A stretch of DNA of 64,000 nucleotides from Bacillota bacterium (GCA_028724185.1 JAQYDN010000010.1:37115-101114); one strand, 5' to 3'; shown: positions 1-10,634, numbered from the stretch's first letter. Made by a program: numbers and translations. Notes: generated by a model from the sequence alone, not told the origin.

Positions 1-557
1 ATCTCGGTCTGCGCATCTTGAGACAGGACCCGTGGGAGGCGATGGTCGGGTTTATTCTCTCGGCGAACAATAACCTGGTGCGCATCCGCCGCACGGTGCT
101 CGCACTCGCCGCGCGCTACGGCGATTGTCTAAAGAGCGCGGGGGGTTTGAGCGCCTACGCCCTCCCCGACCCCGCCCGCACGGCGTCGCTTTCGGCCGAA
201 GAGCTGCGCGCGCTCGGCGCGGGCTACAGGGACCGCTACCTTATCGGCGCGGCGAGGATGATCGCGGAGGGATCCTTCGATATCGAGGCGGCCTATAGGC
301 TTTCTTATCCCGAGGCGAAGCGCTATCTCATGCGCCTGCCCGGGGTCGGGAAAAAGGTCGCCGACTGCATTCTCCTCTTCGGCTACGGAAAGCTCGACGC
401 GTTTCCGGTCGACGTGTGGATCGAAAAGGCGATGGCGCGCTTCGGAACCTTCCCCTCGAGGGAGGCGACGAGCGCCTACGGCATGGCGCGCTTTGGAGGC
501 GACGCCGGCTACATTCAACAGCTCTTGTTTATGTACGAGCGGGAGAAGAAATCGTAG
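1..557 (+). CDS. ogg: 8-oxoguanine DNA glycosylase, OGG1-type (5' truncated by the window edge)
   Basis: Removes oxidised guanine from DNA in base excision repair. The reading frame is open to the window edge (first whole codon at position 3), and the residues before the first possible start continue the family sequence (GLRILRQDPWEAMVGF), so the gene begins outside the window. The C-terminal helix-hairpin-helix is clear: LPGVGKKVADC carries the expected catalytic lysine, followed by PVDVW with the catalytic aspartate; SANNN near the start also fits OGG1 proteins. The N-terminal domain is not visible. It is convergent with nrdG and ends at a shared terminator. AlkA-type glycosylases are the main alternative, but GKKVADC favours OGG1. 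Confidence 0.85.
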   Translation, partial: LGLRILRQDPWEAMVGFILSANNNLVRIRRTVLALAARYGDCLKSAGGLSAYALPDPARTASLSAEELRALGAGYRDRYLIGAARMIAEGSFDIEAAYRLSYPEAKRYLMRLPGVGKKVADCILLFGYGKLDAFPVDVWIEKAMARFGTFPSREATSAYGMARFGGDAGYIQQLLFMYEREKKS

Positions 558-574
558 GCGTGTTTAAACGACGC

Positions 575-612
575 AAAAAAAGGACACTCTTTACTGCTGA
601 GTGTCCTTTTTT
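575..612. terminator. Bidirectional terminator between ogg and nrdG
   Basis: An 8-bp stem GGACACTC (582-589) / GAGTGTCC (599-606) is flanked by an A run on the left and a T run on the right, so it can stop both convergent genes. The nrdG stop codon (591-593) lies in the loop, so one arm is coding sequence. Confidence 0.85.
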
Positions 613-1106
613 GGTGCCTCGACGGGGGCATTTTGCTCGAGGCTCTTTTGAACGTCGAGGATGCGTTGATTTTCGCTGCCGCGAAAGGCAAGTTTTAAAT
701 TTTTAAGTTCCTCGATGAAGGGGCCGTCGACCAAGACGTCGCAGAGGGCGAGCAGCCGTTTTTTGTCGGGATCTTCGAGGATCTCCTCGAAGGTGTAGCC
801 GGAGTAGATCCACACCGACTTATCCACCGCCTTTCGAACGGTCTCGAGGACGTCGGCGAGCCAGGTGTTTTCCATGGGTTCGCCGCCCAATAGGGTGAGT
901 CCCGCGACTTCGGGTCGGCTCAGATAGGCGATGAGCTCTCGCGTGGTCTCCTCGCTCCAGCGCTCGCCGTAGCGGGGATCCTGGTAGGGCTCGTTAAAAC
1001 AATTTTTGCAGTGGTGCGAACATCCGGTCACGAAGACGGAGACGCGGATGCCGTTTCCATTGGCGATGTCCAGCGGGCGAATCTGTGCGTAGCGTCCGTA
1101 GGTCAT
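591..1106 (-). CDS. nrdG: Anaerobic ribonucleotide reductase activating protein (radical SAM)
   Basis: Radical SAM activase that installs the glycyl radical on NrdD, allowing dNTP synthesis without oxygen. The 171-residue protein has the cluster motif CSHHCKNC (CX3CX2C) near residue 29, after RVSVFVTG, and LLGGEPM matching the SAM-contacting GGEP motif. The ATG at 1106 was chosen because MTYGRYAQIRPLDIANGNGI is the normal NrdG start; a longer in-frame extension upstream is out-of-frame nrdD sequence. The gene starts two bases after nrdD ends and is surely cotranscribed with it. Confidence 0.95.
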   Translation of the reverse strand: MTYGRYAQIRPLDIANGNGIRVSVFVTGCSHHCKNCFNEPYQDPRYGERWSEETTRELIAYLSRPEVAGLTLLGGEPMENTWLADVLETVRKAVDKSVWIYSGYTFEEILEDPDKKRLLALCDVLVDGPFIEELKNLKLAFRGSENQRILDVQKSLEQNAPVEAPKKDTQQ

Positions 1107-1108
1107 GG

Positions 1109-3268
1109 TTAGATGTGGAGGACGCGGGAGCTGATTTCTTTGGTTCTGCCTTCGTTCCAGAAATTTTCTCCCAAATAGCCGCAGGTTCTGCGGATGACGG
1201 TGAGCGTGTTCCTGTCGTCGTTGCCGCATTGCGGACATTGCCAGTCGCCCTGTTCGTTGACCTTGATTTCGCCGTCGTAACCGCATTCGGCGCAGTAGTC
1301 CGACTTGGTGTTGAACTCGGCGTAGGAAATATGATCGTAGATATATCGCATCATCGTCATGACCGCATCGATGTTTTGATTCATATTCGGAATCTCGACG
1401 TAGCTGATGCAGCCGCCCGTGGAGATCTTCTGGAATTCGCTCTCGAAGGAGAACTTGTCGAAGACGTTGATCTCCTCGCGGACGTCGACGTGGTAACTGT
1501 TGGTGTAGTAGCCCTTGTCGGTGATGTCTTCGATGTCGCCGAAGGTCGCCTTGTCGATGGAGCAGAAGCGGTGGGTGAGCGATTCGGCGGGCGTGCCGTA
1601 GAGGGCAAAGCCCAGACCCGTCTCGGCTTTCCAGGTGTCGACCGCACCGCGCAGGGCGTGCATGACCTTCATCGCGAAGGCGTGACCCTCTTCGGTGGTG
1701 TGCGAGGTGCCGATTACGCACTTGGTGGCTTCGTAGAGGCCGATGTAGCCGAGAGAGAGGGTCGAGTAGCCGTCCTCGAGGTATTTCGAAATCTTTTCGC
1801 CGGGCTTGAGGCGGGCGATGGCGCCGTCCTGCCAGTGGATCGGGGAGACGTCGCTCGTGACGTTTTTCAACCGCTCGTAGCGGATGAGGAGGGCTTTTTT
1901 AACGAGTTCGAGGCGCTTGTTCAAAAGCTCGAAGTAGGCCTTTTCGTCGCGACCGGCCAAGATGCCGATCTGCGCCAGATTGATGCTCACGACGCCCATG
2001 TTGAAGCGGCCGTCGAATTGGTAGTTGCCGTCTTCGTCTTTCCAGGGCGAGAGGAAGGAGCGGCAACCCATCGGAGCGAAGACGTTGCCTTCGTAGATTT
2101 CCTTCATCTTTTTTGCCGAAATGTAGTCGGGGTACATTCTCTTGGCCGTGCAGGTGGCGGCGAGTCGAGTGAGATAGTAGTAGGGACTGTCCTCGTAGAT
2201 ATTGTGTTCGTCCAGGACGTAGATCAGCTTCGGGAAGGCGGGGGTGACGTTGACGCCCTGCTTGTTCTTAATGCCTTCGATGCGTTGGCGCAAAATCTCT
2301 TCGGTGATGAGGGACGCTTCGTAGGCGTACTCGTAGTCGGGCTTGAAGTACATAAAGAGCGTGACAAACGGCGCTTGACCGTTGGTGGTCATGAGCGTGT
2401 TGATTTGGTATTGGATCGTCTGGACGCCCGATTTGATCTCGCGTTTGGTGCGCTTCCAGGCGACTTTCTTCGCCTTTTCGATGTCGGCCTCGTCCATGCC
2501 GTAAATGTCCAATTGATCGGAGATCGCCCAGTCCAAGTACTTTTCGTAGCTGCGGCGGACGTAGGGGGCGAGGATGCGGTCGATGCCGTTGATGGATTGT
2601 CCGCCGAATTGGCCCGATGCGACCTGAGCGATGATCTGGGTGGTAATCGTGCAAGCCGTTTGGAAACTCTTCGGCGATTCGATCATCTTGCCGTTGACGA
2701 CGGTGCCGTTTTTCAACATATCTTCCAAATTGATCAGGCAGCAGTTGAACATCGGCTGGATATAGTAGTCCATGTCGTGGACGTGGATCGCGCCGGAGTC
2801 GTGGGCGGTGACGATGTCGGTGGGAAGAATCCGGCGTCTCGTGATGTCCTTGGAGACTTCGCCGGCGATGAGGTCGCGCTGGGTGGAGACGACGACGGCG
2901 TTTTTATTGGAATTTTCGTCCATGAGATCCGCGTCGGAATAGGTCAAGAGGCTTTGAATCGAGCCGTCGGTCGAGTTGCTTTCGCGCTTAAACGATTGGA
3001 CCGAGCGGTAGCTTTCGTAAGATTTCGCGGTGGCGACATTGCCCTTTTCGATCAATTTCTCGAAGACGCGCTTTTCCACCTGAAGGACCGTCGAGGAGAG
3101 GGCGCCGTCGTTGATCTCCGACTCGATTTCCGAAGCGATGGTTTTTGCCTGTCCGTCGACGATGTAGCCGGTGGGCGAGTCCATCGCCTTCTCGATGGCG
3201 ACGACGATTTTGTCGGCGTCGAATGGCACGCGCGATCCGTTTCGCTTGATAATGGTTGAAGTGGTCAT
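1109..3268 (-). CDS. nrdD: Anaerobic ribonucleoside-triphosphate reductase
   Basis: Class III reductase converting NTPs to dNTPs with a glycyl radical, typically using formate as reductant. The 719-residue protein begins with an ATP-cone (IIKRNGSRVPFDADKI), the allosteric nucleotide site. Near the C terminus four cysteines (C659, C662, C678, C681) form the zinc site, followed by RRTCGYLG, where G697 is the radical glycine. Start ATG at 3268 has a good AAGGAGG site. It is the first gene of nrdD-nrdG and lies downstream of two candidate NrdR boxes. No aerobic reductase is visible in the window. Confidence 0.97.
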   Translation of the reverse strand: MTTSTIIKRNGSRVPFDADKIVVAIEKAMDSPTGYIVDGQAKTIASEIESEINDGALSSTVLQVEKRVFEKLIEKGNVATAKSYESYRSVQSFKRESNSTDGSIQSLLTYSDADLMDENSNKNAVVVSTQRDLIAGEVSKDITRRRILPTDIVTAHDSGAIHVHDMDYYIQPMFNCCLINLEDMLKNGTVVNGKMIESPKSFQTACTITTQIIAQVASGQFGGQSINGIDRILAPYVRRSYEKYLDWAISDQLDIYGMDEADIEKAKKVAWKRTKREIKSGVQTIQYQINTLMTTNGQAPFVTLFMYFKPDYEYAYEASLITEEILRQRIEGIKNKQGVNVTPAFPKLIYVLDEHNIYEDSPYYYLTRLAATCTAKRMYPDYISAKKMKEIYEGNVFAPMGCRSFLSPWKDEDGNYQFDGRFNMGVVSINLAQIGILAGRDEKAYFELLNKRLELVKKALLIRYERLKNVTSDVSPIHWQDGAIARLKPGEKISKYLEDGYSTLSLGYIGLYEATKCVIGTSHTTEEGHAFAMKVMHALRGAVDTWKAETGLGFALYGTPAESLTHRFCSIDKATFGDIEDITDKGYYTNSYHVDVREEINVFDKFSFESEFQKISTGGCISYVEIPNMNQNIDAVMTMMRYIYDHISYAEFNTKSDYCAECGYDGEIKVNEQGDWQCPQCGNDDRNTLTVIRRTCGYLGENFWNEGRTKEISSRVLHI

Positions 3269-3369
3269 CGTATCCTCCTTGTGGATTATTTATAGTAAGT
3301 ACGGCCGAGTGATCTCGGTATTGCGGAATTCGTGGCGACGCGCCCGGGGACGCCGCCGAATGATTATTG

Positions 3370-3398
3370 ATTATACTATATATAGCGATGGATTGGAA
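3370..3398 (-). promoter_or_regulatory. Candidate nrdD promoter
   Basis: On the minus strand a perfect TATAAT (3370-3375) lies 17 bases from a weak -35 (TTCCAA, 3393-3398). The -10 overlaps the first NrdR-like box, as expected for a repressed promoter. The 3269-3580 gap holds this promoter, the two boxes, the groES promoter and CIRCE. Confidence 0.5.
3373..3388. promoter_or_regulatory. Candidate NrdR box 1
   Basis: ATACTATATATAGCGA agrees with the NrdR consensus ACACTATATATAGTGT at 13 of 16 positions, including the core CTATATATAG. It overlaps the nrdD -10. NrdR is an ATP-cone repressor that senses dATP/ATP and binds paired boxes. Confidence 0.7.
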
Positions 3399-3413
3399 GA
3401 AAGTTCCGTTATA

Positions 3414-3429
3414 AATCTATATGTAGTAT
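3414..3429. promoter_or_regulatory. Candidate NrdR box 2
   Basis: AATCTATATGTAGTAT agrees with the NrdR consensus at 12 of 16 positions. Its centre is 41 bases from the centre of box 1, close to four helical turns, so both boxes face the same side of the DNA as in known NrdR operators. Confidence 0.6.
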
Positions 3430-3490
3430 TTTTCATGAAACGCTTTCATCCGATGGATTAGCGGTTTGGAGGGAAAAAATATTTTTACTG

Positions 3491-3518
3491 TTTACAAGTT
3501 CGAAAAGTATGGTATTAT
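3491..3518 (+). promoter_or_regulatory. groESL promoter
   Basis: TTTACA (3491-3496), a 16-base spacer and TATTAT (3513-3518) form a sigma-A promoter whose start site would fall at the left edge of CIRCE. Confidence 0.6.
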
Positions 3519-3529
3519 ATTACTTGGAG

Positions 3530-3556
3530 TTAGCACTCAGTAAACGAAAGTGCTAA
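3530..3556. promoter_or_regulatory. CIRCE operator (HrcA binding site)
   Basis: TTAGCACTC, nine bases, then AAGTGCTAA. The canonical inverted repeat is TTAGCACTC-N9-GAGTGCTAA; only the first base of the right arm differs. It sits between the groES promoter and start codon, so HrcA should repress groESL until heat stress. hrcA is not in the window. Confidence 0.95.
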
Positions 3557-3580
3557 TATTGACAATGAGGAGGTAGCGAT

Positions 3581-3862
3581 ATGAATATTAAACCTTTGGG
3601 TGAAAGAGTTGTAATTCAAAAAATAGAAAAAGAAAATGTAACCGCGAGCGGCATCGTCCTGCCGGATTCCGCGAAGGAAGAGTCCAATGTGGCGGAAGTT
3701 CTCGCCGTGAGTGAAGAGTTAAAGCACTCCGAGGAGATCGAATGCGACATCGAAGCGGGCGATCGCGTCATTTACAGTAAGTACGCGGGAAATGAAGTCG
3801 AAATCGACGGCGAAAAAGTCATCGTCATTAAATATCAGGACTTGCTCGCCAAGTTAAGCTAA
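3581..3862 (+). CDS. groES: Co-chaperonin GroES
   Basis: Ten-kilodalton lid of the GroEL chaperonin, closing the folding chamber in the cytoplasm. The 93-residue length is standard. The N terminus (MNIKPLGERVVIQKIE), the mobile loop region (TASGIVLPDSAKEE) and the GDRVIYSKYAGNEV segment all match the family. A strong GAGGAGGT lies just before the ATG. It is followed by groEL after about 70 bases and controlled by CIRCE. Confidence 0.98.
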   Translation: MNIKPLGERVVIQKIEKENVTASGIVLPDSAKEESNVAEVLAVSEELKHSEEIECDIEAGDRVIYSKYAGNEVEIDGEKVIVIKYQDLLAKLS

Positions 3863-3908
3863 CGATATTTTTAATACGCATAATAATTAAGATAGAAATA
3901 TAAAATAG

Positions 3909-5567
<1,659 letters not shown>

Positions 5568-5596
5568 TCATCCCGATCGGGAAGGCACATTCCTTT

Positions 5597-5635
5597 AAAA
5601 AGGCAGACCTCGCGCGAGGTCTGCCTTTTGTTTTA
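5597..5635 (+). terminator. groESL terminator
   Basis: A long near-perfect hairpin: AAAAGGCAGACCTCG pairs with CGAGGTCTGCCTTTT (5597-5628), followed by more T residues. Confidence 0.9.
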
Positions 5636-5783
5636 TAGAGAAAAAGAAAAGATGCTCGACGCATAGGAGATTATTTTATACAAAGACGGAATAGATTTTG
5701 CGCGCGAAAAAGCTTTCGATTCTAGAGTTATCACCCCATTAGTGTTAAAATAAGAATATCTAATGAAAAGAATGGAGATAAAA

Positions 5784-6785
5784 ATGAATAAGCAATATAT
5801 GGAAAACGAAATAAAAAACGAAATGAAACGTTGTATTGAAAACACCGACAGCTTAAATTTGTTTGAACGTCGCGCGCGACTCGAAAAGCTGTTCGACCTC
5901 TTGGAACTTCTCTACGATGTGGAGACCGAAGGGGGCGATCGGGAAGGCGACCGCGCGACCTCGGGCGATTACGGAGACGACGAGCACTACACCGGCAGAG
6001 TTCACCTCAAGCTGGGCGGGGGGACGCTCGGAGAGGAGCGCGTCTTTATTCCGGAAAAAGTCCTGCGCTTGCAAAACATCTCGGAAGGCGATAAGGTGCG
6101 CGCGACCGTCGTCAAGCGCGTCTACAGCAACAATCACCTGAAGAATATCTACAGCTACGAACTGCTCGAGAAGGCGACGGAATCTGTCGAGAGCGAGCGG
6201 CGCGTCATCACGTACGCCCGTGTGCTTTCCGACGACGACTTTCACGGCCTCTACATCGAAGGCGAAGGCGACGACGGTCCCCTCCGCATCGATCTCGAGG
6301 ACAGCGCGCGCGGCAATTTGAACGTCGACGAAGGCGACATCATCGACTACGCGTACTGGCAACGGGATCCCGACGGAGGCCGCGTCATTTGGATTCACAA
6401 CATCGACGGGGACAACATCCTGACGTCGTACGACAACAACGACGTCGAGGAGGAGGACCGCCCCGAGCAGTTCCTGCAAAACGCCAGACTGACGGTCTTC
6501 GGAAAGGGAGAGGTCGTCGAGGAACACGTCGAGGCGATGCGCGAGGCCGGAAGCGACGTCGAACACGTCGAGGACGCCTCGGAGGAGGACGTCGAAAGCC
6601 GACTCGACGGCGCCGAGTTGGTCCTCGTCTACTTGGATTCCGTCCTTCCCCCGGAAGTAAAGAAAATCCGCGACAGCGTGAGGAGGAAGGGACTCAATGT
6701 CCTCTTCATCCAAGACGACGATCTGAACAACGTCTTTTCGGCCGTGCAGGACAAGTTGGAAAACAATTATTACTTTGATTTATAA
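5784..6785 (+). CDS. Acidic protein of unknown function, possible C-terminal DUF2325-like domain
   Basis: I do not recognise the whole protein. The 333 residues are strongly acidic, with many Asp/Glu and no membrane segment or signal peptide. The first 50 residues look helical. The middle has beta-rich stretches with repeated GDKVRA/GDIIDY-like turns. The last 90 residues (from ARLTVFGKG) have an alternating beta-alpha pattern resembling DUF2325, a domain of unknown role. ATG at 5784 is preferred because GGAGAT lies just upstream of it; in-frame ATGs at 5763 and 5772 lack such a site. It stands alone between the groESL terminator and cysS, with only 29 bases before cysS. Confidence 0.6.
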   Translation: MNKQYMENEIKNEMKRCIENTDSLNLFERRARLEKLFDLLELLYDVETEGGDREGDRATSGDYGDDEHYTGRVHLKLGGGTLGEERVFIPEKVLRLQNISEGDKVRATVVKRVYSNNHLKNIYSYELLEKATESVESERRVITYARVLSDDDFHGLYIEGEGDDGPLRIDLEDSARGNLNVDEGDIIDYAYWQRDPDGGRVIWIHNIDGDNILTSYDNNDVEEEDRPEQFLQNARLTVFGKGEVVEEHVEAMREAGSDVEHVEDASEEDVESRLDGAELVLVYLDSVLPPEVKKIRDSVRRKGLNVLFIQDDDLNNVFSAVQDKLENNYYFDL

Positions 6786-6814
6786 TATCGGACTATCCAG
6801 GGAAAGGAGACGTC

Positions 6815-8203
6815 ATGAAACTGTTTAACTCCATGACGAGAAAGAAGGAAGAATTTAAACCCATCGACGACAAGACGGTGCGCATGTACAACTGCGGTCC
6901 GACGGTCTACAACTTCATTCACGTCGGCAACGCGCGCCCGTTGGTCGTGTTCGACACGCTTCGACGTTTTTTCATCTACCAAGGTTACGACGTCGATTTC
7001 GTCGTCAACTTTACCGATATCGACGACAAGCTGATCAACCGTGCGAAAGAGGAACATTCCACGGTGGGAGAGATCGCCGAAAAATACATCGGGGAGTTTA
7101 AACAGGACGCCAACGGACTGAATCTCTACACCTACGATACGAAGAATCCGAGGGCGACGCAATACATCGACGAGATCGTGGAATTTATTCAAGGACTCGT
7201 GGATAAAGACGCTGCCTATCCCCTGGACGGAGACGTCTACTTCGACATCACCAAGGCGAAGGACTACGGAAAACTCTCCGGGAAAAACATCGACGAGTTG
7301 CAGAGCGGTGCGCGCATTCAAGTCAACGACGCGAAGAAAAACCCCGGAGACTTCGCCCTCTGGAAGGGCAAAAAAGAAGGCGAGCCGTCCTGGACCTCTC
7401 CTTGGGGCGAGGGACGCCCGGGTTGGCATATCGAGTGCTCGGTGATGGCAAAGACGCTCTTGGGCGAGACGATCGACATTCACTCCGGCGGGGAGGATTT
7501 GCAGTTCCCGCACCACGAAAACGAAATCGCTCAATCGGAGACACTCACCGGCAAGACCTTCGCCAACTACTGGCTCCACAACGGCATGATCACCGTCGAC
7601 GGCACGAAGATGAGCAAGTCGCTCGGAAACTTCTTTACCGTGCGCGAAGTGGCTAAAGTCTTCGACCTCGAAGTGCTGCGCTTCTTCCTGTTGAGTGCGC
7701 ACTACAGAACCCCGATCAACTACTCCTACGACGCGATGCAACAGACGAAGGCGGGGCTCGATCGCCTCTACGGCGTAAGAAACCACATGGAACAGCTCCT
7801 GGACGGCGAACTCCCCGAGGGAAGAGACGAGGCGTTCGATAAAAAAGTCGAAGCGGAAAAAAACACCTTTATCGAGGCGATGGAAGACGATCTGAATACC
7901 GCAAAGGCCACCGGGGCGCTCTTCAGCCTGGCGAAAGATATCAACACAAAGATCGCCTCGGGCATCGAAAGAGACAGCCTTCAGGCGGCTTACGACACCT
8001 TTATGGAACTCGCCGACGTCCTGGGCATTCTCTACCGCCGCGACGAGGCGGACTCTTCGGATATCGAGGCGCTGATCGAGGAACGCAAACAGGCCAGAGC
8101 CGACAAGGACTTTGCCCGCGCCGATGCGATTCGGGATCAACTCGCGGACATGGGGATCGCCATCGAGGATACGAGAGAAGGTACTCTGTGGAAGAGAGTA
8201 TAA
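6815..8203 (+). CDS. cysS: Cysteinyl-tRNA synthetase
   Basis: Charges tRNA-Cys with cysteine. The 462-residue class I synthetase has the HIGH-equivalent motif (CGPTVYNFIHVGNARP) including the zinc-binding Cys28, further zinc ligands in WHIECSVM and FPHHENEIAQSE, and the KMSKSLGN signature. Length is normal. An AAAGGAG site precedes the ATG. It heads a compact run with mrnC, thyX, rlmB and rae1 in which every junction overlaps, so translational coupling is likely. Confidence 0.98.
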   Translation: MKLFNSMTRKKEEFKPIDDKTVRMYNCGPTVYNFIHVGNARPLVVFDTLRRFFIYQGYDVDFVVNFTDIDDKLINRAKEEHSTVGEIAEKYIGEFKQDANGLNLYTYDTKNPRATQYIDEIVEFIQGLVDKDAAYPLDGDVYFDITKAKDYGKLSGKNIDELQSGARIQVNDAKKNPGDFALWKGKKEGEPSWTSPWGEGRPGWHIECSVMAKTLLGETIDIHSGGEDLQFPHHENEIAQSETLTGKTFANYWLHNGMITVDGTKMSKSLGNFFTVREVAKVFDLEVLRFFLLSAHYRTPINYSYDAMQQTKAGLDRLYGVRNHMEQLLDGELPEGRDEAFDKKVEAEKNTFIEAMEDDLNTAKATGALFSLAKDINTKIASGIERDSLQAAYDTFMELADVLGILYRRDEADSSDIEALIEERKQARADKDFARADAIRDQLADMGIAIEDTREGTLWKRV

Positions 8204-8616
8204 GAGCATATTTTTCCGCGCCACTGTGGACGGAACAGGAAGCGAGGGGTCAAAATCCCCTCGTTCTTGCGTACATAGGAGACGCCGTATTCGAAATATT
8301 TGTGCGGAGTGTGATCCTGCACCGCAGACAAAAAGTCTCCCGTCTGCACCGCGCCTCGGCCGAGAAGGTCAAGGCGTCGTCGCAGGCGGCGCTCGCCCTG
8401 GCGCTAGGGGACTTCTTCACCGAGGAGGAAGAGGCGATCTTTAAGCGGGGGAGAAACACCCACCAAAAGACCATGGCCAAGCACGCCGAGGTCATCGACT
8501 ATCGGAACGCGACGGGCTTTGAGTGTTTGATCGGCTACCTGTACGGCGCGGGAAAAGAAGAGCGATTGCGCGAATATTTCACGGAAATAGAAAGGATTTG
8601 GGCGAATGAAGGTTGA
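8188..8616 (+). CDS. mrnC: Mini-ribonuclease III
   Basis: RNase III-like enzyme lacking the double-stranded RNA-binding domain; in Bacillus it matures 23S rRNA. The 142-residue length fits. [14 protein letters not shown] carries the catalytic aspartate of the RNase III fold, and [10 protein letters not shown] carries the second acidic site. Start is a GTG 16 bases inside cysS, preceded by GAGAAGG. The cysS-mrnC adjacency is a Firmicutes hallmark and supports the call. Confidence 0.93.
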   Translation: MEESIRAYFSAPLWTEQEARGQNPLVLAYIGDAVFEIFVRSVILHRRQKVSRLHRASAEKVKASSQAALALALGDFFTEEEEAIFKRGRNTHQKTMAKHAEVIDYRNATGFECLIGYLYGAGKEERLREYFTEIERIWANEG

Positions 8617-9379
8617 ATTGATTGCATATACCCCGAACGGCGAGGCGACCGTCGCCAAGGCGGCGAAACTGTGTTACTCCCCGGTGGGGGTCGAGGAACT
8701 GTCGAAGAAATTGGACGACGAGGAAATTTCGCGCTTCGTCTCGATGCTGGCCTCCCTGGGCCACGCATCGCCGCTCGAGCACATCTCCTTTACCTTCGCG
8801 ATCGAGGGCGTAAGCCGCGTGCTCACCCATCAGTTGGTGCGCCACCGGATTGCGAGCTACTCCCAACAGTCGCAGCGCTACGTCAAGTTCGACCGGTTCG
8901 AATACGTCGTCCCCGAGGCGATTCGCGGCGACGCGGATGCGGAGAGCGCCTTTATCGAGAGCATGGAGGCGGCGAATGCGAGCTATAAAAAACTCGCGGA
9001 TCTCCTCGAGGAGAAACATACCCGCGCGTTGATAGAAGAGGGGATGGACGAGAAGACGGCGAGACGAAAGGCGCAAAAGCGCGCGATCGAAGACGCCCGC
9101 TACGTCCTCCCGAACGCCTGCGAGACCAAGATCGTCTGCACGATGAATGCGAGAAGCCTCCTCCACTTTTTCAATACGCGCCTCTGTCTGAGGGCGCAGT
9201 GGGAAATTCGCGCCATGGCGCTCGCCATGTTGATCGAAGTCAAGGAGAAGGCGCCCGACCTCTTTAAGCACGCGGGACCGCCCTGCGTAAACGGCCCCTG
9301 CCCCGAAGGTGCGATGACCTGTGGCAAGATCGAGGAGGTGCGAAAATTCTACAAGGAGGAACTATGGAAGAAACCCTAA
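8606..9379 (+). CDS. thyX: Flavin-dependent thymidylate synthase
   Basis: Makes dTMP from dUMP using methylene-tetrahydrofolate, NADPH and FAD, without oxidising folate to dihydrofolate. The ThyX signature RHRX7S is present as [13 protein letters not shown] near residues 78-90. The 257-residue length is within range. The start overlaps mrnC by 11 bases and the end overlaps rlmB by 16. No thyA or dihydrofolate reductase gene is seen nearby. Confidence 0.96.
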   Translation: MKVELIAYTPNGEATVAKAAKLCYSPVGVEELSKKLDDEEISRFVSMLASLGHASPLEHISFTFAIEGVSRVLTHQLVRHRIASYSQQSQRYVKFDRFEYVVPEAIRGDADAESAFIESMEAANASYKKLADLLEEKHTRALIEEGMDEKTARRKAQKRAIEDARYVLPNACETKIVCTMNARSLLHFFNTRLCLRAQWEIRAMALAMLIEVKEKAPDLFKHAGPPCVNGPCPEGAMTCGKIEEVRKFYKEELWKKP

Positions 9380-10107
9380 TCTACGGGCGCAATCCCGTGT
9401 TGAACGCTCTGGAGAAAAAGCCCGACAGAATCTACATTCAAAAGGGCCTCTCCGACGGCTCCATCAAAAAAATCTGGGCGAAGGCGAAGGCGCTCGATAT
9501 CGAGATTCGCGAGCGCGGAAAGTCGCGTCTGGACGAGATGACGGGCGGGGAAAATCACCAGGGCGTCGTCGCTTATATCTCAAACTTTGCCTACTCGAGC
9601 CTCGACGACATGTTTCATCTCGCCGAGGCGCGCGGAGAGGACCCGCTCTTTGTAATCCTGGATTCGATTCAGGATCCCCATAACCTCGGGGCGATCGTCC
9701 GCACCGCCGTCGCCATGTCCGCCCACGGCGTCATCATCCCGAAGAACCGATCGACCGAGGTGAACGGGACCGTCTATAAGACCTCCGCGGGTGCGGTGGA
9801 TCGGATGTTGATCGCCAAGGTTACCAACATCAATCGCACGATCGAAGAATTGAAGGCGAAAAACGTCTGGGTCTACGGAGCCGCCGCCGAAGGCGATGCG
9901 CTCAATGAGGCGGATCTAACGGGGCCTGTCGCCGTCGTCATCGGAAACGAGGGCAAGGGGATGGCGAAAAAAACGAAGGAACACGTGGACAAGCTCCTCT
10001 CCATCCCGATGCCCGGCGGGTTCGAATCGCTCAACGCGTCGGTGGCGGCCTCGATTTTCCTATACGAGATCGTGAGACAGGGACATGGTCGAAAAAAGAA
10101 AATATAA
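9364..10107 (+). CDS. rlmB: 23S rRNA (guanosine-2251-2'-O)-methyltransferase, SpoU family
   Basis: SAM-dependent ribose methylation of 23S rRNA in the peptidyl-transferase region. The 247-residue protein has a substrate-binding N-terminal domain ([10 protein letters not shown]) and the trefoil-knot SPOUT motifs: [23 protein letters not shown] and [20 protein letters not shown]. An AAGGAGG site lies before the ATG. The order mrnC, rlmB, rae1 matches Bacillus, apart from the inserted thyX. A closely related tRNA ribose methyltransferase cannot be excluded, but the position supports RlmB. Confidence 0.9.
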   Translation: MEETLIYGRNPVLNALEKKPDRIYIQKGLSDGSIKKIWAKAKALDIEIRERGKSRLDEMTGGENHQGVVAYISNFAYSSLDDMFHLAEARGEDPLFVILDSIQDPHNLGAIVRTAVAMSAHGVIIPKNRSTEVNGTVYKTSAGAVDRMLIAKVTNINRTIEELKAKNVWVYGAAAEGDALNEADLTGPVAVVIGNEGKGMAKKTKEHVDKLLSIPMPGGFESLNASVAASIFLYEIVRQGHGRKKKI

Positions 10108-10624
10108 GAGGACGCAGAGCTATCTGTTCGTCGACGGTTACAACATCATCAACGCATGGGACGATTTTAAGGACATGACCGAAGACCGACTCGAGGAGGC
10201 GCGCGAACTGCTTGTCGACATCATGGAAGAGTACGCCGCGATGGAGCACGTCTTTGTGATCCTCGTCTTCGACGCCTACCGCGTCAAGGGAAACGGTGGG
10301 GCGGTCGAGTCGCGCGAACACATGGACATCGTCTTTACCAAGGAGACCGTCACCGCCGATCGCTACATCGAAAGTGAGATCGCCTCGATGGGCGGGCGCA
10401 TGAACGACGTGTCGGTGGCGACGAGCGACTACGTCGAGCAGCAAATTATCATGGCGCGAGGCGGAAAGCGCATCAGCGCGCGGGAACTCGAGCTCATGGT
10501 AAAATCGGCAAAGGGAAGGACGCGAAAGACCGCGCATCGCATCGGGGCAAAGGAGCCTTTCTTCTCGACGCTCGACGAGCAAAATAAGAAAAAACTGGAA
10601 CGATTAAAGAAGAAATTGACGTAG
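10085..10624 (+). CDS. rae1: Ribosome-associated NYN-domain endoribonuclease (YacP/Rae1)
   Basis: Rae1 cleaves mRNA in the ribosomal A site in Bacillus subtilis. The 179-residue NYN/PIN-like domain starts with YLFVDGYNIINAW, carrying the first catalytic aspartate, and continues with VFDAYRVKG and SVATSDYVEQQII, carrying further acidic residues. It overlaps rlmB by 23 bases and closes the conserved translation/RNA-processing cluster. Function is inferred from family and context. Confidence 0.85.
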   Translation: MVEKRKYKRTQSYLFVDGYNIINAWDDFKDMTEDRLEEARELLVDIMEEYAAMEHVFVILVFDAYRVKGNGGAVESREHMDIVFTKETVTADRYIESEIASMGGRMNDVSVATSDYVEQQIIMARGGKRISARELELMVKSAKGRTRKTAHRIGAKEPFFSTLDEQNKKKLERLKKKLT

Positions 10625-10634
10625 GAGTGGAATT

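Noticed and set aside
1085..3259. A 724-codon open frame on the plus strand opposite nrdD
   Set aside because: It mirrors nrdD, has a valine/aspartate-rich composition typical of an antisense frame in GC-rich coding DNA, and has no ribosome site or family motif.
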